Positions 13,314 through 25,379 of a DNA stretch of 64,000 nt are shown here, in pieces. Made by a program: the position numbers and the translations under genes. How positions within the stretch are numbered: position 1 is the stretch's first letter; each line of letters begins with the position of its first letter. The notes under the pieces were generated by a model. The model was not told the DNA's origin. It made no database searches and saw nothing but the letters and a program-made list of their open reading frames with translations. The stretch spans positions 2,362,445 through 2,426,444 of the forward strand of contig JASGCC010000017.1 of assembly GCA_030067915.1 (NCBI GenBank), read 5' to 3'. The DNA comes from Hydractinia echinata. Taxonomy: Eukaryota > Cnidaria > Hydrozoa > Anthoathecata > Hydractiniidae.

Positions 13314-13849
13314 TCACACTTACCACTCAACATTCAGTGGTTTGTTTTTTGTCTCTGTTCCAAGTGAAACTGACAGAAGCAAAAAACTATGTGGTTTTTT
13401 GCAATTGCAACGTTTTTGTGTCTCCTTTCAAGAGAAGGTTCTTTTAAAGGAAAAAAAATAACTTTATTTCCAGAATATTTTCGAAAAAAACATATCTAAT
13501 CGTTTTCATAGTTACAAATAACTAAGGGAATATATATCCATATATAAAAACACATTAATAATACTACTAATAAAAAAGATATTTAACTCGAGACTATCTT
13601 GAAAGATGAATAAACTCTCCATAATCTGTCGTCAATAGATAGTATGTACCATTTAATGCTTTGAGTGGTCTTATTTAAAATATTAAAATAAAAAAAATGT
13701 ATTGGAACCTCTTCTTCCCTTGCAGTTTCTGACTTTACTCAATCCTGGCTTTTTACTTTTTAATTTTCCCGCTGATAGTGAAGCCTAAAATGTCTTTTTG
13801 TCTTTAGAAAGATGTATAGATGTATCTCTTTTCAGCGTTCAAAAATAAT

Positions 13850-15143
13850 TTAGATAACAGGTACCGGGTTTGAAAGTGTTCGTCTTCTAGATATCATAAC
13901 GGACAGGAATAAAATCAATACAACATTAATCCCAATGTAAAATGCATTCATATATTCAAAGTACGCGCCGATTAGTATGCCCCCAATAATGCGAACCACC
14001 TTGAATGGCAAATGTTCGAAACGCCTTCCAAAAAAACCTTGATTATAAGGAAAATGCAAGTTTTCGCACATATAACAACGCCAAATGTTTGATCTGAAAG
14101 AACGAAAGATCATTAAAGTGAATAAAGTTATAATTATCCATAAATACCAAGTCTTTTCGTTCCCGACTTTGTGATAAAGCTAGAAGCTGTAGCGAGGTTA
14201 TGATCATTATCGATATTACGCCTACTAGACCAGTATAATAAACTGTTTGTCAGACATTCCAACACACTAAAACTAAGACGAGGGCTGTATTTAAAGCTGA
14301 TAAAGCAACGAAAGAAACGTTTAAGAAGGTATAGCTAAAATGCAACTTGTCTATGATTAGTATGGGTTAGTACGCGAAACATCATTTGATCAACGATGCG
14401 TAAAACACTGATAATGTTATAATCAGCAATGCATCTGCAGTTTGTAGAATTCTTTTGATTATGTCCATGGTGGATTCAGAGCGAGAAAGCTTGCAGCTGT
14501 TAAATTCGTTTGCTTCAGTAAGTGTCTCGCTTTCATGTCATACTCTCGTGATAGATCATAAGAAGAAATATGACCGTTAAAAGAATAGCAACAGAAATTA
14601 GGAAAAGAACTGGCCCGATTACGTTTGCGTATGTTATGTGAATTCCACCAATCCAGAAATCTATATCTATAAACAAAATTGAAATACAAGGTCCAAACGC
14701 GTAACCAATCATGATGATTCCGTTTAACAATGGAATTTGCTGCGTTAATTCTTTGCTTGTGTAAGACCTTGCTACTTCTGCAATCATAACTGGCGCAACT
14801 GCAATGTTAAAGCCACTCAAGAATCGTCCAACTAAAGGAAATACTGGTGACGTATGTATTGGATACAAAATGCTACCAGCAATGGATAAACACAATATCC
14901 CAATTAAACATAATTTCATTCGTCGTGTTTTATCGACAAATCTGGACAATATAGGTGAAAAACACAAGGATGGAACATAAAATGCAGCGTTTATTAAACC
15001 ATAATATAACTTGTCGTTTCCAGTTTTAAGAAAAGTTGTAACGTATATCCACAATGTTGCGTTGATGCAACCCAGTTCGATACCAATAAGAAAATAAATA
15101 AATGAAAAAACTACATATGTTGATTGTTCGTTTCTTTTTCCAT
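13850..15143 (-). pseudogene. Major facilitator transporter, decayed copy 2
   Basis: Paralog of 8703-9919 in convergent orientation. From the ATG at 15141-15143 (MEKETNNQ) the frame slips once before TM1 (VVFSFIYFLIGIELG). The main N-terminal frame runs to 14533 with SRFVDKTRRMKLCLIGILCL, LVGRFLSGF and EVARSYTSKEL. It then shifts near 14570 into the SSYDLSREYDMKA frame, and the C-terminal half continues through further shifts to the end at 13850 (NPVPVI). The TM1-6 half is complete and resembles MFSD8-like permeases. At least three frame changes make it a pseudogene unless the consensus sequence is wrong. It retains the TM1 sequence and the ten residues missing in copy 1, so it is the better template of the pair. 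Confidence 0.7.
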
Positions 15144-15899
15144 TGTAAACAATTCTGTTTGAGATAGCAAATTTTTACTTCGTTGATTAGAGAATTTTTA
15201 CTTGAAACATTTTCTTCTATTTAATTCCTCCCTAAATGTTTATGTTTTCTTCTAAAATAGTAGTGAAAATAAAAACTTAGGGAATGCATTAATGTTGAAA
15301 CAAATACAGTATTAAAAAAACATCAATACATCACTCGCATATGAATTTCTCAGGTAAGGTTAGAAAATATATTCGTTTTATTTTGCGTGCGACCTCCTAT
15401 GATCTCCGATGGTATACTGAACATAACATTAGTTATATCTTCTTGCTCTTGAGAAAAATTTGATAATCACTTAGATTTTAAACAGATTAATTCTATAGTT
15501 CCCTATTATTAATAATTTTAATACGTCTGTCCGTTTCTATAATTTGTATCCTAATTCCAGGTCTTTCAACAAAAACAATAGACACAGTCACGTGATCTGT
15601 ACACAAACTCAGGACAGTGAGAATAAAATCAATTACAGAGCATTAACTAACAATTACTTTGAAAACAGAGATGTAAGATGTAAGATATTGACTGCAATTT
15701 TTCATAGTAATACACGTATTCTTTCTTTCTGGTATGACCAACGTTCAGTCAGATGACAATTGAAAAATTATCTATATGTACCAACGCCTGAATGATAAAA
15801 AAATTAAAATGGGAAATCACAAAGTAAATTTAATGAGGGAAAATCAAGATTTATCACTGAAATCAAACAGGACAGGAAAAAAGCGTAGAGATATTGTAT
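15144..15899. other. No gene seen
   Basis: AT-rich sequence upstream of MFS copy 2. The open frame at 15544-15756 shows no family resemblance. Confidence 0.4.
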
Positions 15900-16008
15900 A
15901 CCACCAACCTCCTCCCCAGGGTTCTTTCTCTTTCTGACAATCTCGGACAATCTTGCCGTCCGAGATTGTCGCAGAGAGAAAAAGAGCCCTGGGAATGAGG
16001 TTGGTATA
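15900..16008. mobile_element. Foldback element of the CCTCGTTCCCAGG family, copy 1
   Basis: Near-perfect inverted repeat with arms of about 48 bp. The left arm begins accaacctcctccccaggg and carries ctttctgacaatctcggac; the right arm carries gtccgagattgtc and ends ccctgggaatgaggttggt. The loop is only a few bases. Related copies are at 33305, 34243, 48471, 49603 and 50097, so this is a dispersed MITE-like family. Confidence 0.7.
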
Positions 16009-16295
16009 TCACGTTATGTTAACAGTTAAGAAAGACTAAGTTATTTCATTATATTCTCATAATAGACACACTAAAGAGTATGTAATATCAATAAACAAAT
16101 TACAGATATATATACCGGAAGTTTCGGTGATTTAACACAAATCGGAAATTAAAAGGTCTATACACACAAACAACATATTCGTTCGTAAACATTGATATAA
16201 GAACTGTGATAAATTCAAAGTGTGTGTGCCTAATATAGAAAGAATATAAATGATTACGATCTTCTGAATATTGACGGACTTTGAATATTATTTTA

Positions 16296-16390
16296 CTAGT
16301 CGATAAGGCCCGTGGAAGAATCCACTCAGGCAGAAGATTAGGTTGTTTTTCAGATTTTGCTAACGCCAGCAGTGCATACAAAAAAATTTG
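16296..16390 (-). mobile_element. Helitron-like 3' terminus next to the duplication
   Basis: The minus-strand end has hairpin gtgga/tccac (16312-16325), then CTAG at 16296-16299 and T. Downstream sequence (ctcaggcagaag, cgccagcag) matches the element at 4327, and its body continues into the first copy of the 1.6 kb tandem duplication. Confidence 0.5.
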
Positions 16391-19300
16391 GCGAAATGTA
16401 GTTCTCTGTTGCCTGTAATGCGTGCAGATTAAAACGCTGATAAAATAAGTGTTTGCAAACGCATAAGGAGATATATATAAGTGTTTTAAAAATTTTAAAA
16501 TTTCGCTGACGTCAGTAAAGTCCTCTAAAGTACAAATAAAAATTTCTTTACAAATTTGCACTGTAAAATCCACTTAGGCAGGAGTACATTGGAAAAGAGA
16601 ATCGTAACTTGTATTTTGATGACGTCTGCCAGGACCCGTTAATGCACAATATTTTTTTTTCCTGAAATTTGTTTAAACGTTGCTTCCAATGAGAAGAGCT
16701 TGAAACGCTGATCAAAAATAATGTATAGAATCACATACAACACCAACAATAATAATAAAGTCAGAAATGAACATCTCAAATATTTACATCTTATAAAGTG
16801 ATTACGTTTGATTACGTTGAAAACCTTTAATATTTTAATCAAAAAATGTCAAAAACCATCAAATTTATATCTGGAAAATGATATATTCGGTTACATACTA
16901 TCCTGTTCCCCAAAATATACACAAAATGTAAAAAATTATATAAACCGGTTAAAGAACACAAATTTTTTTCTTAGTATGATGATCTGTAGTGACCTTTACC
17001 AACCATTTTAAACGTAATGTCAAAAAAGAATAAGGAGTAAATTTTAAATAAACAAAGATATTATTTTTGCAATATATACGGTCCGTCCTCACAAAAGTTT
17101 ACACCAAATGGTAAAACAGATTGGTTTTTGAGGAGCATATCCAAATCAACCGAAAAATCAGTTCATTTAGCATGTCCTATATTGCCAATTGCCCCATAAA
17201 TCTTCCACATAAAGGTTATGAAACACAAAATCAGGCCATTTCATACAATATAAAAAACAAAAAAGTTTTAGTCAGAACAATTAGTAATCTTTTTCAAGTA
17301 TCACCAACACACAGTTATTACTACAATTTTAAAATTCTTAACAAAAACGTGAATTTGTTCTTTCAGTATATACATTGCATGTGGTCTTTTCCCACAAAAG
17401 TTTACACAAAATTTAAAAAAACAGCAGTTTGCAACATAAACAAAAACACGAACAACCATACCATCCTCTCATAAATTAAGTCATAAACCCACGTAAATTG
17501 CCAATGAAATGTCTACAACCCCCTGTACAAATAACCTGGCATTTTACATGTAGGCTGACAAAAGTTTAACAGGATGTCAGAAACAAAACAATAAAAAATA
17601 ACTTAACACACACGCTTTAAATTCTGAAAAAATTTATTCCACTTGTCATATTGCTTGGGTCCCCTTGTTAAGTTTACAGGAAATGTGAAAATAATTATAC
17701 TCTTAAAAAAATACATCCTACTATCCTGCAAAAGTTCAAGTCTTTGAAAGATTTTGTAGGTAGCTAGCTAGCTTGTTACATCATAATTCGTGCTCATAAA
17801 AGAAGAAAACTAAGGTAGCTAGCTATAGATAATTAAAAAAGAGGAATAACATTCTTTTGTTTGTTTTTTTTGGTGGCGAGAGGACACCATTTTTCGAAAG
17901 TTAGCCGTTAAATTTATTTCAGCAAATCAAACTGAGTCGTTTTTCTAGTGATAACAAAGAACCCGCAGAAAATGAACAATTTTTCGCGACTTCAAAAAAA
18001 TTTGGCGAAATGAGTTCACTTGCCGTAATCCGTATTATTAAAACGCTGAGAAAAATAAGTGTTTGCAAACGCATAAGGAGATATATATAAGTGTTTTAAA
18101 AATTTTAAAATTTCGCTGACGTCAGTAAAGTCCTCTAAAGTACAAATAAAAAATTTCTTTACAAATTTGCACTGTAAAATCCACTTAGGCAGGAGTACAT
18201 TGGAAAAGAGAATCGTAACTTGTATTTTGATGACGTCTGCCAGGACCCGTTAATGCATAATATTTTTTTCCTGAAATTTGTTTAAACGTTGCTTCCAATG
18301 AGAAGAGCTTGAAACGCTGATCAAAATAATGTATAGAATCACATACAACACCAACAATAATAATAAAGTCAGAAATGACACATCTCAAATATTTACATCT
18401 TATAAAGTGATTACGTTTGATTACTTTGAAAACCTTTAATATTTCAATCAAAAATGTCAAAAACATCAAATTTATATCTGGAAAATTATATATTCGGTTA
18501 CATAATATCCTGTTCCCCAAAAATATACACAAAATGTAAAAATTATATAACCGGTTAAGAACACAAATTTTTTTCTTAGTATGATGATCTGTAGTGACCT
18601 TTACCAACTATTTTAAACGTAAATGTCAAAAAAGAATAAGGAGTAAATTTTAAATAAACAAAGATATTATTTTTGCAATATATACGGTCCGTCCTCACAA
18701 AAGTTTACACCAAATGTAAAACAGATTGGTTTTTGAGGAGCATATCCAAATCAACGAAAATCAGTTCATTTAGCATGTCCTATATTGCCATTGCCCATAA
18801 ATCTTCCACAAAAAGGTTATGAAACACATCAAATTATAGAAAAATCAGGCATTTCATACAATATAAAAAACAAAAAAGTTTTAGTCAGAACAATTAGTAA
18901 TTTTTTCAGTATCACCAAACACAGTTATTACTACAATTTTAAAATTCTTAACAAAAACGTGAATTTGTTCTTTCAGTATATACATTGCATGTGGTCTTTT
19001 TCCCACAAAAGTTTACACAAAATTTTAAAAAACAGCAGTTTGCAACATAAACAAAAACACGAACAACCATACCATCCTCTCATAAATTAAAATAAAGTCA
19101 TATACCCACGTAAATTGCCAATGAAATGTCTACAACCCCCTGTACAAATAACCTGGCATTTTACATGTAGGCTGATGGCAAAAGTTTAACAGGATGTCAG
19201 AAACAAAACAATAAAAATAACTTAACACACACGCTATAAATTCTGAAAAAATTTATTCCACTTGTCATATTGCTTGGGTCCCCTTGTTAAGTTTACAGGA

Positions 19301-19620
19301 AATGTGAAAATAATTATACTCTTAAAAAAATACATCCTACTAACCTGCAAAAGTTCAAGTCTTTGAAAGATTTTGTAGGTAGCTAGCTAGCTTGTTACAT
19401 CATAATTCGTGCTCATAAAAGAAGAAAACTAAGGTAGCTAGCTATAGATAATTAAAAAAGAGGAATAACATTCTTTTGTTTGTTTTTTTTGGTGGCGAGA
19501 GGACACCATTTTTCGAAAGTTAGCCGTTAAATTTATTTCAGCAAATCAAACTGAGTCGTTTTTCATCACGTGATGTAAACAAAGTAAACCCGCTAGCAAA
19601 ATGGACATAATTTTTCGGCG
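16391..19620. repeat. Tandem duplication of a 1.6 kb repeat-rich unit
   Basis: Unit 1 is 16391-18000 and unit 2 is 18001 to about 19620. They align end to end, including ggagatatatataagtg, a tgacgtcagtaaagtcc block, the aggcaggagtacattgg module and the tagctagctagcttgttac block (17758 and 19377). Most differences are one-base indels. Both ends lie at aaaaaaatttggcga-like microhomology (about 16383, 17995, 19628). Open frames inside (16808-17011, 17121-17474, 18785-19090, 16100-16573, 18185-18607) are unsupported; counterparts in the two units have different frames, which argues against coding. Confidence 0.9.
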
Positions 19621-20130
19621 ACTTCAAAGAAAATTTGGGCGACATCAAAGGAAAATGACGATATCCACTATGACCGTCACATACACTCCGTATTATTATA
19701 TAAGATTCTAATTTAATAATAGGCTTCGTCAAGTGTATAAATAGATAATTGCAATCTGCCAACAGCGTATTTAAATATTTTAACAATATATGTCGAAAAA
19801 GTATTTCATCATCAGGTCTACAAATAAAAACTTTCGCGCACTAATCCTTCACTTAAATGTCACATAGAACTAAAGCTTGATAGTCAACACATGACTTCTA
19901 TATTCATCATTTGTGTTAAGATTCGGTTTAATTGCATTGATATTCAAAGCCTCTAACATCATTAGATGCGCTACAGATCGCGACAATACAACAATAGTAG
20001 AGTGCAATTACATTCTTTGGAATGTACCGAAATGACGGCTGGTTTGACCGACATAACACTATACACACGCGAACACGTAATTTATATACCACATCGCTTT
20101 TTGAAAATGGCAAAAGCGGTATAAAGACAT
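19621..20130. other. No gene seen
   Basis: Mixed-composition DNA between the duplication and the 18-bp satellite, with no recognisable coding or repeat structure. Confidence 0.4.
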
Positions 20131-20137
20131 AAAGAAT

Positions 20138-20491
20138 AGAGATAGACATAATGATAGAGATAGACATAATGATAAGGATAGACATAATGATAGAGATAGA
20201 CATAATGATAGAGATAGACATAATGATAGAGATAGACATAATGATAGAGATAGACATAATGATAGAGATAGACATAATGATAGAGATAGACAGAATGATA
20301 GAGATAGACATAATGATAGAGATAGACATAATGATAGAGATAGACATAATGATAGAGATAGACATAATGATAGAGATAGACATAATGATAGAGATAGACA
20401 TAATGATAGAGATAGACATAATGATAGAGATAGACATAATGATAGAGATAGACATAATGATAGAGATAGACATAATGATAGAGATAGACAT
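20138..20491. repeat. 18-bp tandem satellite, about 19-20 copies
   Basis: The unit agagatagacataatgat is repeated almost without error; variants include aaggatagac and gacagaatgat. Because 18 is a multiple of three, each frame encodes a six-residue repeat (MIEIDI on plus; IIMSIS or SLCLSL on minus) and stays open. These frames are not considered genes. Confidence 0.95.
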
Positions 20492-20531
20492 ATCAATAAT
20501 AAATAAATGAATAGAAATAAATAAGTGGGTT

Positions 20532-21005
20532 TTACCCTACTCTCCCCCACACGTTGAGGATTGCTAAGTTCATTTCATAAAACCTAGCCTTGTAAAGGTC
20601 AGATGATAGAACAAGATTTCTTGCAGATCGATAAGTAGTTCGTTTCGTACTTTCACCAGCATTTTGATAACGAACGTTGACTTTTCGAACTTTTCCATCT
20701 CGACTCAGTTCGACAGAATCGACAATACCAAATTGATACGTTGAACACAATACAGAATCTTGTTTCGTAAACAAGACAACGTCTCCTTTCTTCAAGTTGC
20801 TTTCTGATTTGAACCATTTTGGCTTTGCAATAAGACCAGGTACGTGAGTGGTTAACCATAGCTCAAACCATGTATTGTAGACATTCTGATTTTGACGTAT
20901 GATTTTACTGGTGTCATTTGAAACCACGAAGTCGCCAGTTGGACTTCTCTCGTTGTTACGTCCAAGTCGTAGTCGGTTTGGAGTGATGATGTTCAAAGCT
21001 TTGGA
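20532..21005 (-). pseudogene. BEL/Pao-type retrotransposon integrase tail (DUF5641-like)
   Basis: The minus-strand frame carries the C-terminal module found after the integrase in BEL/Pao polyproteins: an ITPNRLRLGRNN start, a W..W......L segment, KPKWF, KKGDVVLF, a FGIVDSVELSRDG stretch and VRKVNVRYQNAGES. In retroelements this domain follows the catalytic DDE integrase core. Here the frame starts about at the domain edge: no integrase core, RT, protease or LTR is recognisable to the right. It is a truncated remnant, immediately beside the 18-bp satellite. Confidence 0.7.
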
Positions 21006-21340
21006 AAACGTGAGAAAAGCAAAGTTTGATTATTTCACTTTACAACTTTACAACTTTTATATAACCAGACTTCAGTTGTTTGTCAAACGTCAAAAATCAG
21101 TTAAATAATAGGTGCTGGTTGTGAAACAACGATTTTACGCCTGTAGTGTCGTGTTCTTATAAAAAACATTTTCATTTTGTTACCTTCATAACAGCATTTC
21201 TGTCCTATTGTTTCTTGGTCATTGGGTCTACCAGATGGAGGAAAGGTTAAAACTGTGAAGGCCAAACTTTTAGGTATAGATATTTCTCTTAAAGTAACCA
21301 CTAATGTCTAAAATTACTTCTTAAGACTTTTTTTTCCAAT
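21006..21340. other. Junction DNA, no gene
   Basis: Sequence between the BEL/Pao remnant and the degenerate ORF family. No recognisable domain. Confidence 0.35.
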
Positions 21341-23205
21341 AACCGTTAGTTGCTGGTCGTATTTAGGAGCTGTAGAGAGCAGTGCTATAAGTCCTGCTAA
21401 TGATACTGAACTTGACGCATGTATATTTGATGGAATGGTCATACATCAACACCTAACATCCGTTAATCTTTTAACATTTGGCGACGTTTCAGAGTTTGTG
21501 TTACGGCGAATCATGAAGGCCAACGCTAATTATACTTTGTTATCGACCAATATAATCAAAATTCAATTAAATCATTTGAAAGAGACAGAAGAGGTGCTTC
21601 AGGAACCCTGTGGGTGAGGATTTAAAGACGTGAGCAGCATCGACCAGGGCATTGGGCAAAGTTTATGAGAAACGATTTAAACAAAAGCGAACTTGTTGAG
21701 TTCCTTCTACAGAATTGGTCACATGCAACTCGCTTCGCTAAATATTTCTCTGCGCAATCTGCTCTGTATGTAAAACTAACTTGTCCAAACGGCTTAAATT
21801 TGTTCGGAAGAGAAATAACTGGAAACAAGTCAGGAAGAGGCAGATACAAAGATCTTCTTATGCGCACAACACGTCCATATAAACGGAGGCCATTCTGCTT
21901 GCATATCTACCGTTGACAGTGAAATTGCGACATATGCATTGTACTTTGAAGAGCAAATAACCACAAAAATGTTTATCGAGATTGGTTTTGGCGACCAAAG
22001 CAGGTTATTGGACGTGTCAGATATCGTTCGGCAACTTGGACACAATCTTTGCCTAACACTTCCTGCACTTCATACATTTACCGGGAACGACTACATCAGT
22101 GCGTTTCTCGGTATTGAAAAAGTAAAAGCCTTCAACATCCTTAAGAAATTTATGGAGTTTCAAAGCGTCTTTAGAAGAATCGGATGCAACACCGTTTCCA
22201 ACACTTGAAACGTTTGTGTGTCAGCTGTATGTCATTAACTGCACCAACACCAACAAAGCGCGTTACAAAATGTTTTGCAGTAAGAACAAAACACCAGAGC
22301 CCCAACAACTTCAACTGTAAAAGAGTTTCGTACGCAACAGCTATTACCAAAAAAACACTTCAGCAATTCCCACAGGTGCCACATCCCAATGGACATGGTT
22401 GGATTTTGCAAGATGGGGTTTTAATAATCCAGTGGATGTTGAGAAGAGCAGTACCAGAGGATATCTTAGCCCAGTGGGCACATAATGTTATTAAAACGTT
22501 AAAATAACGTTATATTTTGGTTGTAACGTTATATAACCAAATTTTAACGTTATATTAACGTTGTCGTCTGTAACGTTTCTATGATAACGTTAAATCAACG
22601 TTATTTTTTAAACATAATATTCAAACCCATGACGTTATTTCGACGTTAAAATAACGTTTGCGTTGAATGACAACGACCGGCGTTGAAAGACGGCGACCAA
22701 TTTCAAACTGAGCGCAAAGTTAGTAACGTTGTTTTTACGTTAAAATAACGTTTGTTTTTTAACGTTGTAATACTAACGTTATATGAACGTTAAAAGAACG
22801 TTTGCGTTGAAAGACAACGGCCGGCGTTGAAAGACGACGGCCAATATTAATTGAGCCAAGTTGATAACGTTGTTTTAACGTTAAACTAACGTTACTATTA
22901 TCACGTTAAAAACAGTGCTAATGTTACGTTATATAAACGTTGTAATAACGTTTGCGTTGAAAGACAACGACCGGCGTTGAAAGACGGCGTCTAACTTTAA
23001 ATTTTGTACAGTACGTTGAATGACAGTTACAGGCCAACTTGCATCTTTGATCTACCTATATCTATGCATCTTTATTCTAACGTTACAACTGGACGTTAAT
23101 TCAACGTTAAAATAACGTTGATGTGCCCACTGGGAGATCTTATCTCTTGTGACTGTCGAAGATCACTGTGTCGCACCAACGAGTGCATAGAAAAATCTTT
23201 TTTAA
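21340..23205 (+). pseudogene. Degenerate multicopy ORF family of unknown function
   Basis: Pieces in shifting plus frames resemble a protein family that I associate with multicopy, transposon-linked genes in corals and hydrozoans: LDACIFDGMVIHQHL and FGDVSEFVLRRIM (21410-21520), KSELVEFLLQNWS (21676), TKMFIEIGFGDQSRLLDV and LPALHTFTGNDYISAFLG (21966-22110), FPTLETFVCQLY and ARYKMFCSKNKTPEPQQL (22195-22310), and ISCDCRRSLC (23145-23175). Frameshifts and stops separate them, and an inserted element at 22470-23134 splits the end. The molecular function is not known to me, and I have no homology search. Confidence 0.6.
22470..23134. mobile_element. AACGTT-rich foldback element inserted in the degenerate ORF
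   Basis: Bounded by an inverted repeat cccagtgggcacat / atgtgcccactggg that continues into aacgttattttaacgtt-type sequence. The interior holds about 2.5 tandem units of roughly 145 bp, each starting gcgttgaaagacaac and ccggcgttgaaagac, at about 22660, 22803 and 22952. The flanks atatctta (22461) and agatctta (23135) are a 7/8 match, a possible 8-bp target duplication with one unassigned g. No transposase is present. Confidence 0.75.
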
Positions 23206-23386
23206 CTTTTAGTGTTTTCAACAGTGTGCTCAAAGTTTAAAATTCCTTAAATATATTTAATCTGTATGATAATTAAAGAGAGTTACGCAGAACGAATAAA
23301 AAAGTGCATCTCTACATATAACATAGGAAACGTTCACACTTTAATAATCTATACAAATTTATTATTAGTTATTATCTATGCCTTTT

Positions 23387-23418
<32 letters not shown>

Positions 23419-25379
23419 TTATTTTTCGTTTTTATCCTGTTATGTTATGTTATCCTGTTGTCTGTTTAACAAAAACAAGACCCAAAGTTCTGCGAAAACA
23501 CTTTACCTTTAATTTTTAATAAAATATTCATGAGTTATTAATTATTCATAACGTTTAAGTGGGTGTAATATCATGACTTTTGCAGGTAAAAGCAAAGATC
23601 TTTGATTTTTCAGCACAAAATATGCTATATTTTCGGAACCACGTATTGTTTTGAGTTTAGAGCTGAATAAGAGCTTCGCAACCATATGTTATTCAACGAA
23701 CAAAAATTTTACTGAGGGGAGTGTTCGACAAAATAAACTGGAAGGTGAATTTTTGTATATAATTTTTTTTCTCCTTTTTGGATTTTTTTATCGAAATATT
23801 TTATCATCACTCTAGAGATAATTTATTTGGCTTTCAGAATATATATATTTGTTAGGGTTAATATAGCGAGCAGAGGAGATATTTTAAATATACTGAGTAT
23901 GTGTCTCAGGGGGTTTACCGTATCCTTAACTGATAAAATAAGTTCCCATTCCAGAAATTCGATTTAAAACGAGATATAAACTTTCTTTTTTTGTTTACAA
24001 AATGATATAGCACGTCCTTGCTAATTATTCATTTGTAATAACATAATTACATATCACGATGAATTGCAAGTCCGTATATATGTACTTACACTAAACAAAA
24101 GTAGAGTTTTAATGTTAACAATAGGTGTTCAAGAGTATTTATGTGTTTCAAGAGTATTTATGTGTTTCAAGGAAAATGCATTACGGAGAAAATGTTAATT
24201 CAAATTTCCAGGACTCTAGACTTAGTTTCCTATTAGACGATTGAGCGAAGCGTCGCGTCTTAAAAATCAATAACTGATATTTTTGTTTAGTGGAAACCAG
24301 TTTCTATTAATGTCGTTTTAATACGGTAAGTGGTGTTTCCATTAGACGTCTTCTATTAGTATGCGCACTAATGATGATGAGTTTCGTTAATGATCTTCAC
24401 CATGGATACTCTATTGTCAAAAAACATTTGTTTCGAGTACCAGAATGAAAATTAAATCAGTGGGAGAGTCCCAATGATTTGAAGACTTTTCTGTTTGATA
24501 TCTTTTTGTGAAGCATATATTACTTCTACCAGGTCTTTGTCCAGTATTTTGGAGGTTTTCGTTCTTTTTTTCTTCTTGTTTCTTGTTTCTTGTTTTATTT
24601 GAAAAAAAAAAAATCACCGAGTTGAACATATTACATGTTGAAATCCACACATTTTGAAGTGTCACAATTTGCTTACTCAAATCAACTTTACTCGACACCA
24701 TTTTGAGCAAAAAACAAAACAGAACAAGTTTTTATTACTTTTATTATGTTCAAGCATGCCGAAACGTTTATTCACCTGTTTCCATTTAAAAAAATATCGT
24801 CTTAAGAGCTATCCGATACATGTTATGTCACTTTCACGATCGGCATGGAGTGATATAGAAGAATGTGGTAAGAACTTTCTCTTTTTTCTTTAATGTATAA
24901 CATAAATTGTACACTTTTAAAAAGAACATAATTTTTATATACTATACTATCATTTAATAACAAATATATTGTCAAGAACAAAATAGAACATTAGCCCAAT
25001 TAATCTGTCTCTTAGGTTTTCAAGTAACAGAAGAGGAGCTAAAGAATGTTCAGAATTGTCAAATGTATTGCAGTATGGAAATGATTACTTGCATCCTGAT
25101 TTTAGGAAACAATGTGAACAGATTCTGGATTCGATCAACGTTAGACCCAACAGACTATGTAAAAGCATATCTATTTATTAAGTATGAACATAACAAAAAA
25201 AATAACTAAAAAATGTTGACTAGTATTTATTTATAAGAAATCCCTAGCTGATGCTTTCTGTATCTTTAAAATTAAGACTCTTTAATACTCCAAATGCAAT
25301 CTCAGTTAAGTCATATTTAACTGCGGTCAGTTACAGTGCTAACATAACAGAAGGTAGGAAACATAAAATATAAAAATAG
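23206..25379. other. AT-rich DNA with a (TTTA)n run and weak exon-like blocks
   Basis: A (attt)n microsatellite lies at about 23386-23425. Plus-strand blocks at 24740-24881 (followed by gtaag) and 25016-25175 (after a ttag acceptor; reads SSNRRGAKECSELSNVLQY and HPDFRKQCEQILD) could be exons of an unrecognised gene, but I cannot link them to a family. No start or downstream exon was identified. Confidence 0.25.

Larger units (their letters stand above)
10901..13849. other. AT-rich repeat DNA between the MFS copies
   Basis: No gene seen. A weak direct repeat around an aaaagcgYctataaaa motif occurs at about 11268 and 11750. A Helitron-like terminus lies at 11642-11670 and a perfect palindrome at 13278-13313. 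The frame at 12405-12650 translates a ttcgcg-rich repeat (cgcggaatatattttcgcga) and is not considered a gene. Confidence 0.4.

Noticed and set aside
16100..16573. 157-residue minus-strand frame
   Set aside because: Spans a Helitron-like terminus and the start of the tandem duplication; not shared as an open frame by the second unit.
18185..18607. 140-residue minus-strand frame
   Set aside because: In the first duplication unit the same region is broken by one-base indels; translates repeat modules.
20138..20491. CRISPR-like regular repeats
   Set aside because: Units are directly adjacent with no unique spacers, and the genome is eukaryotic.
19928..20550. Open frames of 119-187 residues with MIEIDI, IIMSIS or SLCLSL repeats
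   Set aside because: Translation of an 18-bp satellite; open only because the unit lacks stops.
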